Positions 25,473 through 34,131 of a DNA stretch of 64,000 nucleotides are shown here, one piece after another. The notes under the pieces are model-generated. The model was not told where the DNA came from and did no database searches. It worked only from the letters and a program-made list of their open reading frames with translations. A program made the position numbers and the translations under genes. The stretch comes from Parasphingopyxis sp. CP4 (lineage in GTDB: Bacteria > Pseudomonadota > Alphaproteobacteria > Sphingomonadales > Sphingomonadaceae): NCBI RefSeq assembly GCF_013378055.1, contig NZ_CP051130.1:1674001-1738000 (forward strand), in the 5' to 3' direction. Every line of letters begins with the position of its first letter. Within the stretch, counting starts at the first letter, position 1.

Positions 25473-26407
25473 ACCGCGGCCTCCTCGCTGACTAGCCCGA
25501 CAAAGATATCTTCGAGCGTACTCTTGGACGTATCGAGATCGGCAAATCCGATGCCAAGCGCACTCATCTTCGCGAGCAAGGACGGTATGCCGGTGCTCTC
25601 GTCATTCGCATCGAAATTGTAGATCAGCTGATGGCCCTCATCGGCCAGCTCGAGGTTCCACTGTGCAAGTGCCTCAGGAACTGCATCCATCACATCGGTA
25701 AGCGTTAGGCGGAGCTGCCGCTTGCCAAGCTTCTGCATGATGGCGGCCTTTTCCTCGACAACAATGATTTCACCACCCCGAATCACCCCGACCCGGTCGG
25801 CCATTTCTTCAGCTTCCTCAATATAATGGGTCGTGAGGATGATGGTGACACCGCGTTCCCGGAGCCCGCGCACGAGATCCCACATATTGCGCCGCAACTC
25901 GACATCGACGCCCGCCGTGGGCTCATCGAGAAACAGGATTTCGGGCTCATGGCTTAGTGCCTTGGCGATCATCACCCGGCGCTTCATGCCGCCCGACAGC
26001 TCCATGATCTTCGCGTCGCGCTTGTCCCAGAGTGAGAGATCTTTGAGCAGCTTTTCGATAAACGCCTTGTTGCGCGGCTTGCCGAACAGCCCGCGGCTAA
26101 AGCTCACCGTGTTCCAGACAGTCTCGAAGGTATCGGTGCTGATTTCCTGGGGTACGAGGCCAATCATCCGGCGCGCCTTGCGATAGTCCCGGATCACATC
26201 ATGGCCACCGGCAAACATGGTGCCCGATGTCGGATTGACGATTCCGCACACGGCGCTGATTAGCGTCGTCTTGCCTGCACCGTTCGGACCGAGCAGCGCG
26301 AAAATTTCACCCTGCTCGATGTCGAGACTGACTGAATCGAGGGCTTTTACGCCGCCGTCATAGGTCTTGCTGAGATTTGTGATTGAAATGATCGGCTGCA
26401 TTTCCAT
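25469..26407 (-). CDS. ABC transporter ATP-binding protein
   Basis: A 312-residue ATPase that pairs with the downstream permease. Walker [11 protein letters not shown]-loop GLVPQE, signature LSGGMKRR, Walker [13 protein letters not shown] and the switch histidine in [10 protein letters not shown] are all present. After the ABC domain comes a C-terminal extension of about 80 residues as in DrrA/YadG-like exporters. The start is either 26407 (MEMQPIISI) or the ATG two codons later at 26401; the frame upstream to 26449 is unlikely to be translated. It is divergent from recJ over 142 bases. Confidence 0.93.
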   Translation of the reverse strand: MEMQPIISITNLSKTYDGGVKALDSVSLDIEQGEIFALLGPNGAGKTTLISAVCGIVNPTSGTMFAGGHDVIRDYRKARRMIGLVPQEISTDTFETVWNTVSFSRGLFGKPRNKAFIEKLLKDLSLWDKRDAKIMELSGGMKRRVMIAKALSHEPEILFLDEPTAGVDVELRRNMWDLVRGLRERGVTIILTTHYIEEAEEMADRVGVIRGGEIIVVEEKAAIMQKLGKRQLRLTLTDVMDAVPEALAQWNLELADEGHQLIYNFDANDESTGIPSLLAKMSALGIGFADLDTSKSTLEDIFVGLVSEEAAV

Positions 26408-26549
26408 TCTCTGCACTGCCCCCAGCCGCGGTTCAACCCGGTGCTCCACCCCAAGACACTATGGTGCATATTTGCAGGATCCCAATGCCCACAGCCAGGC
26501 GTTACCCGCCGATGGCAAGCACCGGTCGCGCCCGCTATGGGCTGTGTCC

Positions 26550-28313
26550 ATGACACCCGCGCTCGACATCGCCCACTCCATTTCCGGCCAGCCCTGGCAT
26601 TGGCGGGGCGGCGCGATTGACGGGCTGAGTGGCGATTTCCAGCCCGACGATCTTGTCACCGGCCTGCTCCTGTCGCGCGGTTGTGATCGCAGTGAGATTG
26701 AGGCCTATCGGACCCCGACCATTCGCAGCTTCATGCCTGATCCGTCCATTTTTCGCGATATGGATCAGGCCGCACAGCGCATTGTCGACGCGATCGAAAC
26801 GCAGGAAAAGGTAACGATTTTCGGCGATTATGATGTCGACGGGGCGACGTCAGCTGCGCTGCTGATCCGGCTTCTCCGCGATCTCGGGCTCGAGGCCGGA
26901 TACTATATCCCGGACCGGCTGATGGAGGGCTATGGCCCGTCCGGTGAGGCGCTGGTGAAACTCGCCGAACAAGGATCGTCGCTGATTGTCACCGTAGATT
27001 GCGGCGCGCAGGCTTTTGAAGCGCTGCAACAAGCCCGCGATGCGGGTGTCGACGTAATTGTCGTCGACCATCACAAATGCGCCTCCGACCTTCCCGTCGC
27101 CCACAGCCTCGTCAATCCGAACCGGTTGGACGAAGATGAAGGTGCCGCCCATGGTCATCTCGCCGCAGTAGGTGTCGCCTTCCTGCTCGCGGCCGCAATC
27201 GTCCGACAGTTGCGAGCAAAGGGGTATTTCGAAAACCGCCCCGAGCCCAAGCTGATCGAGCTGCTGGACATTGTTGCCCTTGGAACTGTCGCCGATGTCG
27301 CTGCTCTGCGGGGCCTGAACCGGGCCTTTGTTGCCCAGGGTCTCAAGGTGATGGCGGCGCAACGCAATGTCGGCATCAACGCCCTGATAAAAGCGTCTCG
27401 ACTTGATCGCGCACCGATCGCCTCCGATCTCGGCTTTCGCCTTGGCCCGCGCATCAATGCCGGTGGCCGGGTCGGCAAATCAGATCTTGGTGTGCGCCTG
27501 CTAACGACCCAGAATCCGGAAGAAGCTGACGCGATTGCTGCCGAACTTGAACATTTCAACGAAGAACGACGCGCAATTGAAGCCGCGGTCACAGAACAGG
27601 CGATCGAGCTTGGCAAGGGGCAAGATAACCGGTCAGTTGCACTGGTGTCGGCCAAAGGCTGGCACCCCGGTGTAATCGGGATCGTCGCGAGCCGATTGAA
27701 GGAAAAGCTGCACCGTCCGACTATCGTTATTGCCCTGGACGATGAGGGCATCGGCAAGGGATCGGGTCGTTCGGTGGCGGGTGCCGACCTCGGCAGCGCT
27801 ATTCTCGCCGCCAAGGATAACGGACTCCTGATCGCGGGCGGCGGCCATCCGATGGCGGCTGGGCTCACCATTGCCGAAGACAAGATCGACGCGCTGGCCG
27901 AGTTTCTCGATTCCCGGCTCGCTAATGATGTCAGTGAATCGCGCGGTGCGCGGGCCTTGCAGCTGGATGCAGTCGTCGCGCCCGGCGGCGTCACCCCGGC
28001 CTTTGTAAACGCGCTGGAGGAAGGCGGCCCCTATGGCATGGGTTGGCCCGCGCCCCGCATCGCCACGGGACCTGTGCGCGTCATCAAGGCTGATATCGTT
28101 GGCACCGACCATGTCCGCGCAATTGTGGCTGGCGAGGATGGTCGCAGCCTCAAGACAATTGCCTTCCGCGCCGCAGACACACCGCTCGGACAGGCCATTT
28201 TGAGCGCGGGTAATGTGCGCAAGCTCTGGGTTGCTGGTCGCGCAAAGATCGATGATTGGGGTCCGCGTCCCGCTGCCGAGCTCCACCTCGAAGATGCTGC
28301 CTGGGTTGATTAG
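26550..28313 (+). CDS. recJ: single-stranded-DNA-specific 5'-3' exonuclease RecJ
   Basis: RecJ degrades single-stranded DNA 5' to 3' in recombination and mismatch repair. The 587 residues start at the ATG at 26550; earlier in-frame codons to 26367 are not family-like. The DHH motifs are visible: FGDYDVDGATSAALL, VTVDCGAQA, VVDHHKC and LGTVADVAALRGLNR. The DHHA1 part has the GGGHPMAAGLTI motif with its GGGH. The gene ends just before a small palindrome and the promoter of tRNA-Glu. Confidence 0.96.
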   Translation: MTPALDIAHSISGQPWHWRGGAIDGLSGDFQPDDLVTGLLLSRGCDRSEIEAYRTPTIRSFMPDPSIFRDMDQAAQRIVDAIETQEKVTIFGDYDVDGATSAALLIRLLRDLGLEAGYYIPDRLMEGYGPSGEALVKLAEQGSSLIVTVDCGAQAFEALQQARDAGVDVIVVDHHKCASDLPVAHSLVNPNRLDEDEGAAHGHLAAVGVAFLLAAAIVRQLRAKGYFENRPEPKLIELLDIVALGTVADVAALRGLNRAFVAQGLKVMAAQRNVGINALIKASRLDRAPIASDLGFRLGPRINAGGRVGKSDLGVRLLTTQNPEEADAIAAELEHFNEERRAIEAAVTEQAIELGKGQDNRSVALVSAKGWHPGVIGIVASRLKEKLHRPTIVIALDDEGIGKGSGRSVAGADLGSAILAAKDNGLLIAGGGHPMAAGLTIAEDKIDALAEFLDSRLANDVSESRGARALQLDAVVAPGGVTPAFVNALEEGGPYGMGWPAPRIATGPVRVIKADIVGTDHVRAIVAGEDGRSLKTIAFRAADTPLGQAILSAGNVRKLWVAGRAKIDDWGPRPAAELHLEDAAWVD

Positions 28314-28319
28314 GCGCAC

Positions 28320-28338
28320 GCACTGCCTTGCAGTGCAA
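28320..28338. promoter_or_regulatory. overlapping palindromes between recJ and tRNA-Glu
   Basis: GCACTGC (28320-28326) and GCAGTGC (28330-28336) form a perfect hairpin with a 3-base loop just after the recJ stop. Overlapping it, TTGCA-G-TGCAA (28328-28338) is a perfect palindrome related to the sites at 3180 and 11333. No T-run follows, so termination is unlikely to be strong. Function unknown. Confidence 0.35.
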
Positions 28339-28346
28339 CACAATGC

Positions 28347-28375
28347 TTGACCCGCCCCGCGCCCTCGCCTATTTG
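28347..28375 (+). promoter_or_regulatory. promoter of tRNA-Glu
   Basis: TTGACC (28347-28352) and TATTTG (28370-28375) are separated by 17 bases and lie 15 bases before the mature tRNA 5' end. The GC-rich stretch after the -10 box resembles a stringent-control discriminator. Confidence 0.65.
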
Positions 28376-28390
28376 CGCTCCCGCTGGGAC

Positions 28391-28465
28391 GGCCCCTTCG
28401 TCTAGCGGTTAGGACGCGGCCCTTTCACGGCTGAAACACGGGTTCGATTCCCGTAGGGGTCACCA
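28391..28465 (+). tRNA. tRNA-Glu (anticodon TTC)
   Basis: The 75-base sequence folds into a cloverleaf. The acceptor stem GGCCCCT/AGGGGTC has one G-U pair, the anticodon stem CGGCC/GGCTG encloses CTTTCAC with TTC at 28424-28426, the T arm GGGTTCGATTCCC is canonical, and the CCA end is encoded. This tRNA also supplies glutamyl-tRNA for tetrapyrrole synthesis and is a substrate of the MnmA encoded at the left end. It stands alone after recJ. Confidence 0.97.
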
Positions 28466-28578
28466 GCAGTTTTCCTTTACAGCATAGCGACCCAGATCGG
28501 CTCGGTGCAGAAGCCGGTCTGATCGCCGCCAGAGTTCAGCATCGCTTTGGACGGGACGTTGGTGAATCGGTTTTCCGC

Positions 28579-28607
28579 AATGTCCGCAGTGGGTGGCTAG
28601 CGGACGC
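28579..28607 (+). repeat. hairpin repeat, copy 1
   Basis: AATGTCCGC, then a TGGGTGG-containing loop, then AGCGGACG. Arms GTCCGC (28582-28587) and GCGGAC (28600-28605) pair. It matches copy 2 at 29511-29537 in layout and orientation, on the other side of the lipoprotein gene. Confidence 0.6.
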
Positions 28608-28658
28608 TGCTTCATTATAATCCCAACAGATACAATTGTCCTGAAGGAACAGACCATC

Positions 28659-29444
28659 ATGCGGTCTCGACTAGCTTCGATTTGTTGCCTTTCCACACTC
28701 GCAGCTGCGTGCGGCCAATCAGATGGCGATGGTGAACCAACATTTCGCAGCGACAATGTCCGTGAAGAAAGTTCGGAATTGGGCGCTCTGATTTTGGATA
28801 GTCAGATTGGCCGGCGAGACCCAATGTATCACGGCTCTGGAGGAGACAGCGCTGTCTTCGATCCCGAATGCACAATCAGTGCAAACGGGGTAGCCGGTAT
28901 CGGTCTCCCTCTCACTCTTGGTGAATTTGCCAACGGCTTCTCCAATGACACCGCCATGATCTACGGCCACGTATATTTTGACTACGCAGAGCTCTGCGTC
29001 CTGCATCAAGGGCGAAGGGCAATATGCGCCCTGTTTGAGGCCGATGACTTCAATAGACACAGGCTCAGTTTCGAAAACAATTACGCATATGAACCGAGTA
29101 TCAGCGTTGTTGCGCTCGTGGTCCGCGCGCCGCATTGCCGAACACAAGCTGGTGTTGGCCCTGGCACTGATTTGGTTGCAGCCGAGGGAGCCTATGGCGA
29201 CGCGGTCTTTGACACTGAGCGCGACGCCGAAACCCGTGACTTCATCACATTTGAGAATGCCCCACCAAATCTCCGGTTCGAATCGGACTATGCTGATGAC
29301 CCTCACTCCGAAACAGATGTCGTGTTAATGCCTTCGGAAGAACGCGAACAACGCCTCGCGCGCGAAGCAAATGAACGCGCTGAACAGCCTGAGCCGCGCC
29401 AGAATGTTCGAATTGGAAAAGTTTGGATCTACCCAACAGATTGA
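28659..29444 (+). CDS. putative lipoprotein of unknown function
   Basis: A 261-residue protein starting at the ATG at 28659 after GAAGGAAC. Residues 1-18 are a lipoprotein signal (SICCLSTLAAACG), so it is probably anchored to a membrane by the cysteine. The mature part is acidic and mixed in composition, with cysteine pairs around CTIS...LCVLHQGRRAICALF and HCRTQ; LGEFANGFSNDTAMIYGHVYFDYAEL is a distinctive stretch I cannot match. The C terminus (REQRLAREANERAEQPEPRQN) is charged and helical. Codon third positions look less GC-rich than in neighbouring genes, and hairpin repeats of one type flank it, which may point to acquisition. Confidence 0.6.
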   Translation: MRSRLASICCLSTLAAACGQSDGDGEPTFRSDNVREESSELGALILDSQIGRRDPMYHGSGGDSAVFDPECTISANGVAGIGLPLTLGEFANGFSNDTAMIYGHVYFDYAELCVLHQGRRAICALFEADDFNRHRLSFENNYAYEPSISVVALVVRAPHCRTQAGVGPGTDLVAAEGAYGDAVFDTERDAETRDFITFENAPPNLRFESDYADDPHSETDVVLMPSEEREQRLAREANERAEQPEPRQNVRIGKVWIYPTD

Positions 29445-29510
29445 ATGGCATGATAGCAAAGCGGATGGAGATGAACCGGAAGCCGATAGTCAACAGGCCA
29501 GGTTAGGTGA

Positions 29511-29537
29511 ATGTCCGCTTTGGGCGCAAAGCGGACG
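29511..29537 (+). repeat. hairpin repeat, copy 2
   Basis: Perfect 9-base arms GTCCGCTTT (29513-29521) and AAAGCGGAC (29528-29536) enclose GGGCGC. It has the same AATGTCCGC...TGGG...AGCGGACG layout as copy 1 at 28579-28607. It may act as a transcription stop after the lipoprotein gene, but there is no T-run beyond TTT. Confidence 0.65.
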
Positions 29538-29579
29538 TTTCGCTCGCCGCGATAGGCACAACCAATCGCGCGTGCACAA

Positions 29580-29608
29580 TTGAACTCTATCGCATTCTCG
29601 CTGATAAG
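29580..29608 (+). promoter_or_regulatory. candidate promoter of the AbgT-family gene
   Basis: TTGAAC (29580-29585) and GATAAG (29603-29608) lie 17 bases apart, about 30 bases before the ATG at 29641, which is preceded by GGTGGGG. Confidence 0.35.
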
Positions 29609-29640
29609 GCCGTCATTGTTGTGAGTTAGGGTGGGGAATT

Positions 29641-31296
29641 ATGAGCGACGGTGTGACAGCGACGGAAGAGCGGCGCGGAATTCTGGCATGGATTGAGCGG
29701 ACAGGTAATCGCCTCCCCGATCCGGTTTTCATCTTCTTCTACCTGATCGGCATATTGATCGTTCTGAGCGTCATCGCCGGCATGACCGGCTGGTCTGCTG
29801 CCCACCCAACCGAGATTGACGAAGCGACAGGTGCTGCGCGCATCATCTCGGCTGAAAGCCTGTTGTCTGCCAATAATATCCAGCGGCTCTGGGTCGATAT
29901 GCCGGCGACGTTCACCCATTTCCATCCGCTCGGCTATGTGCTTGTCGTGATGCTCGGCGCCGGTGTCGCCGAACGATCCGGGCTTTTCGGCACTGCCATG
30001 CGCGCGGGTGTTCGCAATGCGCCGACCGCGCTGCTGACGCCGATTGTTGCGCTGGTGGCCATGATCGGCAACCTGGCAGCCGATGCGGCCTATGTCGTGC
30101 TGATCCCGCTTGCCGGTGTCATCTACGCAGCCGCCGGACGGCATCCGATTGCCGGTATCGCGGCGGCCTTTGCCGGTGTGTCCGGCGGTTTCTCCGCCAA
30201 CCTCCTTCCCGGCCAGCTCGACGCGCTTTTGTTCGGCATTACCCAGGCTGCGGTCGACACGGTGTTCACCGGTTGGGAAGCCAATATCGCCGGCAATTGG
30301 TACTTCATCATGGTGATGACCGTGCTGTTCCTGCCGGTCATCTGGTACGTCACGGATCGCGTAATTGAACCGCGGCTCGGCACCTATGAGCCCGAAGGCC
30401 AGGCGGCGATCGCTGCCGGTGGCTCTGCGCCACTGCAAGATGATGGCGATCCGGCGATGCTGGGTGGCGGAGAACCCGATCCCCATGCCGTGCAGGATGC
30501 AGATGCCGAGATCGCACCCGACCAGAAGAAGGGCCTGCGCCATGCCGGGCTTGCTGCGCTTGCCGTGATTGGCTTGTGGGTGTTCTTCACGGTTGGGCCG
30601 GGAACGCCGCTGATTGACGAGACAGCATCTGCTGAAGCGCAGATGTCGCCCTTTTATCGGTCGCTCGTCGCGGCCTTTTTCATTCTCTTCCTCGCCTGTG
30701 GCTGGGCTTATGGCCGGGCTGCCGGAACCATCGGCAATCATCGCGATCTTGTGAAGATGATGTCGGATTCGATGGCCGATCTCGCCTATTATCTCGTCCT
30801 CGCATTTGCCGCGGCGCATTTCGTCGCGATGTTTGCCTGGTCGAATATGGGATTGATACTCGCGGTGAAGGGTGCCGCCGGCCTCCAGGCTCTTGCCCTG
30901 CCCGCGCCACTGCTGCTCGCGCTGATCGTGGTCTTTGTTGGCTTGCTGAACCTGTTTGTCGGTTCAGCCAGCGCCAAATGGGCACTGGTCGCTCCGGTGT
31001 TGGTGCCCATGCTCATGCTGCTCGGGATCAGCCCGGAAATGACAACCGCCGCCTATCGTGTCGGTGATAGCGCGACCAATATCATCACCCCGTTGATGGT
31101 CTATTTCCCGCTGATCCTGATCTTCTGCCAGCGCTGGGTGAAGGATTTCGGACTTGGAAGTCTCGCCGCAACCATGCTGCCCTATTCGATATGGATGATG
31201 GTCACCGGGATTTTGCTGGTCTTTGGCTGGGTCGCGCTGGGCGTTCCGCTTGGGCCGGGTGCTGAGGTGTTCACGGAACTGCCGGTCGCACCGTAA
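29641..31296 (+). CDS. AbgT-family transporter
   Basis: A 551-residue integral-membrane protein of the AbgT family. Known members import p-aminobenzoyl-glutamate (E. coli AbgT) or export sulfonamide-type antimetabolites (MtrF, YdaH). Family stretches are visible: LADAAYVVLIPLAGVIYAAAGRHPIAG, GGFSANLLPGQLDALLFGIT, and near the end VGSASAKWALVAPVLVPMLMLLGISPEM followed by YRVGDSATNIITPLMVYFPLIL. About 12 hydrophobic segments are present, with a hydrophilic loop near residues 255-300. Substrate and direction cannot be decided. It converges on the serine dehydratase gene with a 12-base gap. Confidence 0.9.
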   Translation: MSDGVTATEERRGILAWIERTGNRLPDPVFIFFYLIGILIVLSVIAGMTGWSAAHPTEIDEATGAARIISAESLLSANNIQRLWVDMPATFTHFHPLGYVLVVMLGAGVAERSGLFGTAMRAGVRNAPTALLTPIVALVAMIGNLAADAAYVVLIPLAGVIYAAAGRHPIAGIAAAFAGVSGGFSANLLPGQLDALLFGITQAAVDTVFTGWEANIAGNWYFIMVMTVLFLPVIWYVTDRVIEPRLGTYEPEGQAAIAAGGSAPLQDDGDPAMLGGGEPDPHAVQDADAEIAPDQKKGLRHAGLAALAVIGLWVFFTVGPGTPLIDETASAEAQMSPFYRSLVAAFFILFLACGWAYGRAAGTIGNHRDLVKMMSDSMADLAYYLVLAFAAAHFVAMFAWSNMGLILAVKGAAGLQALALPAPLLLALIVVFVGLLNLFVGSASAKWALVAPVLVPMLMLLGISPEMTTAAYRVGDSATNIITPLMVYFPLILIFCQRWVKDFGLGSLAATMLPYSIWMMVTGILLVFGWVALGVPLGPGAEVFTELPVAP

Positions 31297-31308
31297 CCCG
31301 TCAGCGGA

Positions 31309-32685
31309 TCAGCATTCGACGACATTGACGGCCAGCCCGCCCTGGCTCGTCTCTTTATATTTGGACGACATGTCGAGCCCGGTCTGCCGCATCGTCTCGA
31401 TCACCTGGTCGAGGCTGACCCGCATGCGCTCATGCGCGTGAAGGGCGAGCCGCGCTGCGTTGACCGCCTTCACCGCGCCGATGGCGTTCCGCTCGATACA
31501 GGGGATCTGCACCAGCCCGCCAACCGGATCGCAGGTCAGGCCAAGATTATGCTCCATGCCAATCTCGGCTGCGCTAGCCACCTGTGTCGGCGTACCGCCC
31601 CAGACGGCAGCGAGCCCGGCCGCCGCCATTGAGCAGGCAACGCCCACCTCGCCCTGACAGCCCATCTCGGCGCCCGAAATCGAAGCACGCTGCTTGTAGA
31701 GGAGCCCGATCCCGCCCGCGGTGAGCAGGAATCTGCGGATCGCGCTCGGGTCCATATCATCGCGCCGACAATAATGTCGGATCACCGCAGGAATGATGCC
31801 CGCCGCGCCATTTGTCGGCGCGGTCACGACTTGGCCGCCGGCTGCATTTTCTTCGTTCACGGCCATGGCATAAACGTTGAGCCAGTCGAACAATTGTTCC
31901 TGTTCATTGGATTGCGGCGTGGCGCTGAGCTTGGCCCAAAGGCCGGGCGCGCGGCGCTTCACCTGCAGTTCGCCGGGCAGCATGCCTTGATGTTTCAGTC
32001 CGCGATCAACGCACGCCATCATGACAGCGGCAATCCGATCGAGCGCCTGGTCAGTCGCCGCACGCGGCCGACGAGCATCCTCATTGGCATAGATCAGCTC
32101 ATGGATCGCCAGATCTTCATTCTCGCACCAATCGAGTATCTGTTGTGCGGAGCTGAAAGCATAGGGCACCTCGGTCCCGACCCGGATGATGTCATCCTTT
32201 GCGGGCCGTTCCAGCTGCCGTCGCGAGGCAATGAAGCCGCCGCCGGTGGAATAGTAAGTCCGTTCGGCAAGCCGATTACCATCGCGGTCATGCGCGATCA
32301 GCTTCATCCCGTTCGGGTGGAGGTCGGGAATCACATCATAGGCGAAGACGATATCAGCCTCAGGATCGAAATCGATCGTGACATCCTCGGAGAGCGCCAT
32401 GCGCTTTTCATTATGCGCGCGCTCGACAAGCGCATCGGCGGATTCCGGATCCAGCGTTTCGGGTTTCAGCCCCATCAGCCCGAGGATTACCGCCTTGGGC
32501 GTCGCATGCCCCGCCCCGGTCAGCGCAAGCGAGCCTTGCAGCTCAACCGTCAGCTTCACTGTCATGTGCAGGCGATTCTGACGCTTGAGGCTGGTGATAA
32601 AGCGCCGCCCGATACGCATCGGCCCAACGGTATGCGAACTCGATGGCCCGATACCGATGCGAAAAAGATCCAGAACTGACAGCAT
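31309..32685 (-). CDS. sdaA: L-serine ammonia-lyase (single-chain, iron-sulfur)
   Basis: This enzyme deaminates L-serine to pyruvate and ammonia with a [4Fe-4S] cluster. The 458 residues match the fused alpha/beta form. The N-terminal [23 protein letters not shown], the central [18 protein letters not shown] and the cluster cysteines in [15 protein letters not shown] and [22 protein letters not shown] are all present. It starts at the ATG at 32685. No other serine-metabolism gene is adjacent. A 12-base gap separates it from the convergent transporter gene. Confidence 0.95.
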   Translation of the reverse strand: MLSVLDLFRIGIGPSSSHTVGPMRIGRRFITSLKRQNRLHMTVKLTVELQGSLALTGAGHATPKAVILGLMGLKPETLDPESADALVERAHNEKRMALSEDVTIDFDPEADIVFAYDVIPDLHPNGMKLIAHDRDGNRLAERTYYSTGGGFIASRRQLERPAKDDIIRVGTEVPYAFSSAQQILDWCENEDLAIHELIYANEDARRPRAATDQALDRIAAVMMACVDRGLKHQGMLPGELQVKRRAPGLWAKLSATPQSNEQEQLFDWLNVYAMAVNEENAAGGQVVTAPTNGAAGIIPAVIRHYCRRDDMDPSAIRRFLLTAGGIGLLYKQRASISGAEMGCQGEVGVACSMAAAGLAAVWGGTPTQVASAAEIGMEHNLGLTCDPVGGLVQIPCIERNAIGAVKAVNAARLALHAHERMRVSLDQVIETMRQTGLDMSSKYKETSQGGLAVNVVEC

Positions 32686-32772
32686 CGATGAATGGCTCCC
32701 CTTGGAACGCCATCCTTTAGCGACTTGGCGACCGGCCCGCCATCTTCATCACGCGTACCAAAAAACGCCTGC

Positions 32773-33360
32773 TTATTCGCGCGCGCGCGTGCACAGCATC
32801 TCATAGGTGATCGAAGACCATGTTGCGCCGTCATCTTCTGATCGCGTGGCGCTCATCCTGAATGAGTCAGGTTGAATTTCGAAATAGCGCTCCCGACCGA
32901 TAAATGGGCCGTTCGGGCCGACGTCGCGAGTCTCAATGATGAATTCGCCATCAACAAACTCGCCGGACGATTCGGTCCATGTCTTTCGAAACGTGTAATA
33001 ATTATGCCCTTCCCAACGCCCGGTTTCCGGATTGAAGCTGCGCAGCTCGACCCCTGTGGCATAGGGTCCCCGCCATTCCTGCATCACCGCATATCCATTG
33101 ACGATCCAGCTGTTATGCCAGCGCGCAGCGTAAGAGATGTCCTCTCCTTCGAGCGGATGGATAATGAGCGCGACATCCCAATCACCGATCAGGAAGCTGA
33201 GCTCTTGTGTCTGCTCGGGCGCCTCCGGGTTGCGCGCGCCGATCGGAGAATCCTGATCGGGCTGGTAGATAATCGGTGGTGACGCGGATTGAGCCGACGC
33301 GGCAGAATTGATCCCGCACGCGATGAGCGTGGCGGCGAAAATTGCGGTTAGTTTCTGCAT
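32773..33360 (-). CDS. DUF1579-like secreted protein
   Basis: A 195-residue protein with a signal peptide at residues 1-23 (LTAIFAATLIACGINSAASAQ). The mature part has LSFLIGDWDVAL, followed by a beta-rich pattern (WHNSWIVNGYAVMQEWRG, LRSFNPETGRWEGHNYYTFRKTW) that resembles DUF1579 and related lipocalin-like barrels. Ligand and role are unknown. The start at 33360 is set by the signal peptide; the open frame upstream to 33441 is not protein-like. It is divergent from the DUF2064 gene over about 186 bases that contain GGCACTGCAACA, half of the motif seen at the phasin promoter. Confidence 0.72.
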   Translation of the reverse strand: MQKLTAIFAATLIACGINSAASAQSASPPIIYQPDQDSPIGARNPEAPEQTQELSFLIGDWDVALIIHPLEGEDISYAARWHNSWIVNGYAVMQEWRGPYATGVELRSFNPETGRWEGHNYYTFRKTWTESSGEFVDGEFIIETRDVGPNGPFIGRERYFEIQPDSFRMSATRSEDDGATWSSITYEMLCTRARE

Positions 33361-33546
33361 GGCTAAGTCCCCTGAAATGCCAAAAATCTGTCGGTATATG
33401 GCTGCGCAATAACGGCGCTGCGGCACTGCAACACCGATCATCGATCAACGACGGGTACCGGACGACATCCGGCAAATCTGTTCGACCGAGAGCAGATGAC
33501 CCAACTTATCTTTGGCCAGAGCGCAATGAGCCGGTAAGGCGATCCC

Positions 33547-34131
33547 ATGCCTGATGCTCGTCTCGTTCTTTTCACCCGCTATCCCGAACCGGGGAAGGCC
33601 AAGACGCGCCTGATTCCGGCGGTCGGTGAAGCGGGCGCTGCCAATGTCCATCGGCAGTTAGCCGAACGGACAGCGGCGGCAATGCGCGCAAGCGCACTGG
33701 AAATCGAAATCCGGTACACTGGAGCCGAAGCAACCCGCTTTGCGGACTGGCTCGGCGCTGACCTCAGCCTCATCGCACAGGGCGATGGAGATCTCGGCGA
33801 TCGGCTGCGAGCTGCCATTGGCGCGCCGCCGGTGATCTTTGTCGGCGCAGATTGCCCGGACCTAACGGCGGACTTGCTGAGAGAAGCAGCCGACGCACTC
33901 ACCAAGCATGACGTGGTGATCGGACCGGCCGAGGATGGCGGCTACTGGCTGATTGGCATAGCGGCGCGCTATGACTTTCTTTTCACCGGCATGGAATGGG
34001 GCACCGAGGTGGTGTTACCCGAAACGCTACGGCGATTGGCGGAGCATGATATAGAACCCAAACTCCTGCCGCTATTAGCAGATTGCGATCGTCCCGAAGA
34101 TCTGGCGCGCTGGCCATGGCTCACGACATGA
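33547..34131 (+). CDS. DUF2064 / TIGR04282-type glycosyltransferase-like protein
   Basis: A 194-residue nucleotide-diphospho-sugar transferase-like protein. LVLFTRYPEPGKAKTRLIPAVGEAGAA is the N-terminal signature, with VGADCPDLT as the metal-binding region and GPAEDGGYWLIG in the second half. The family is often labelled arsenosugar biosynthesis glycosyltransferase because some members lie near arsS, but no arsenic gene is present here. The stop overlaps the start of the next gene (ATGA), so the two are made together. A role in transferring or activating a sugar is likely; the acceptor is unknown. Confidence 0.82.
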   Translation: MPDARLVLFTRYPEPGKAKTRLIPAVGEAGAANVHRQLAERTAAAMRASALEIEIRYTGAEATRFADWLGADLSLIAQGDGDLGDRLRAAIGAPPVIFVGADCPDLTADLLREAADALTKHDVVIGPAEDGGYWLIGIAARYDFLFTGMEWGTEVVLPETLRRLAEHDIEPKLLPLLADCDRPEDLARWPWLTT

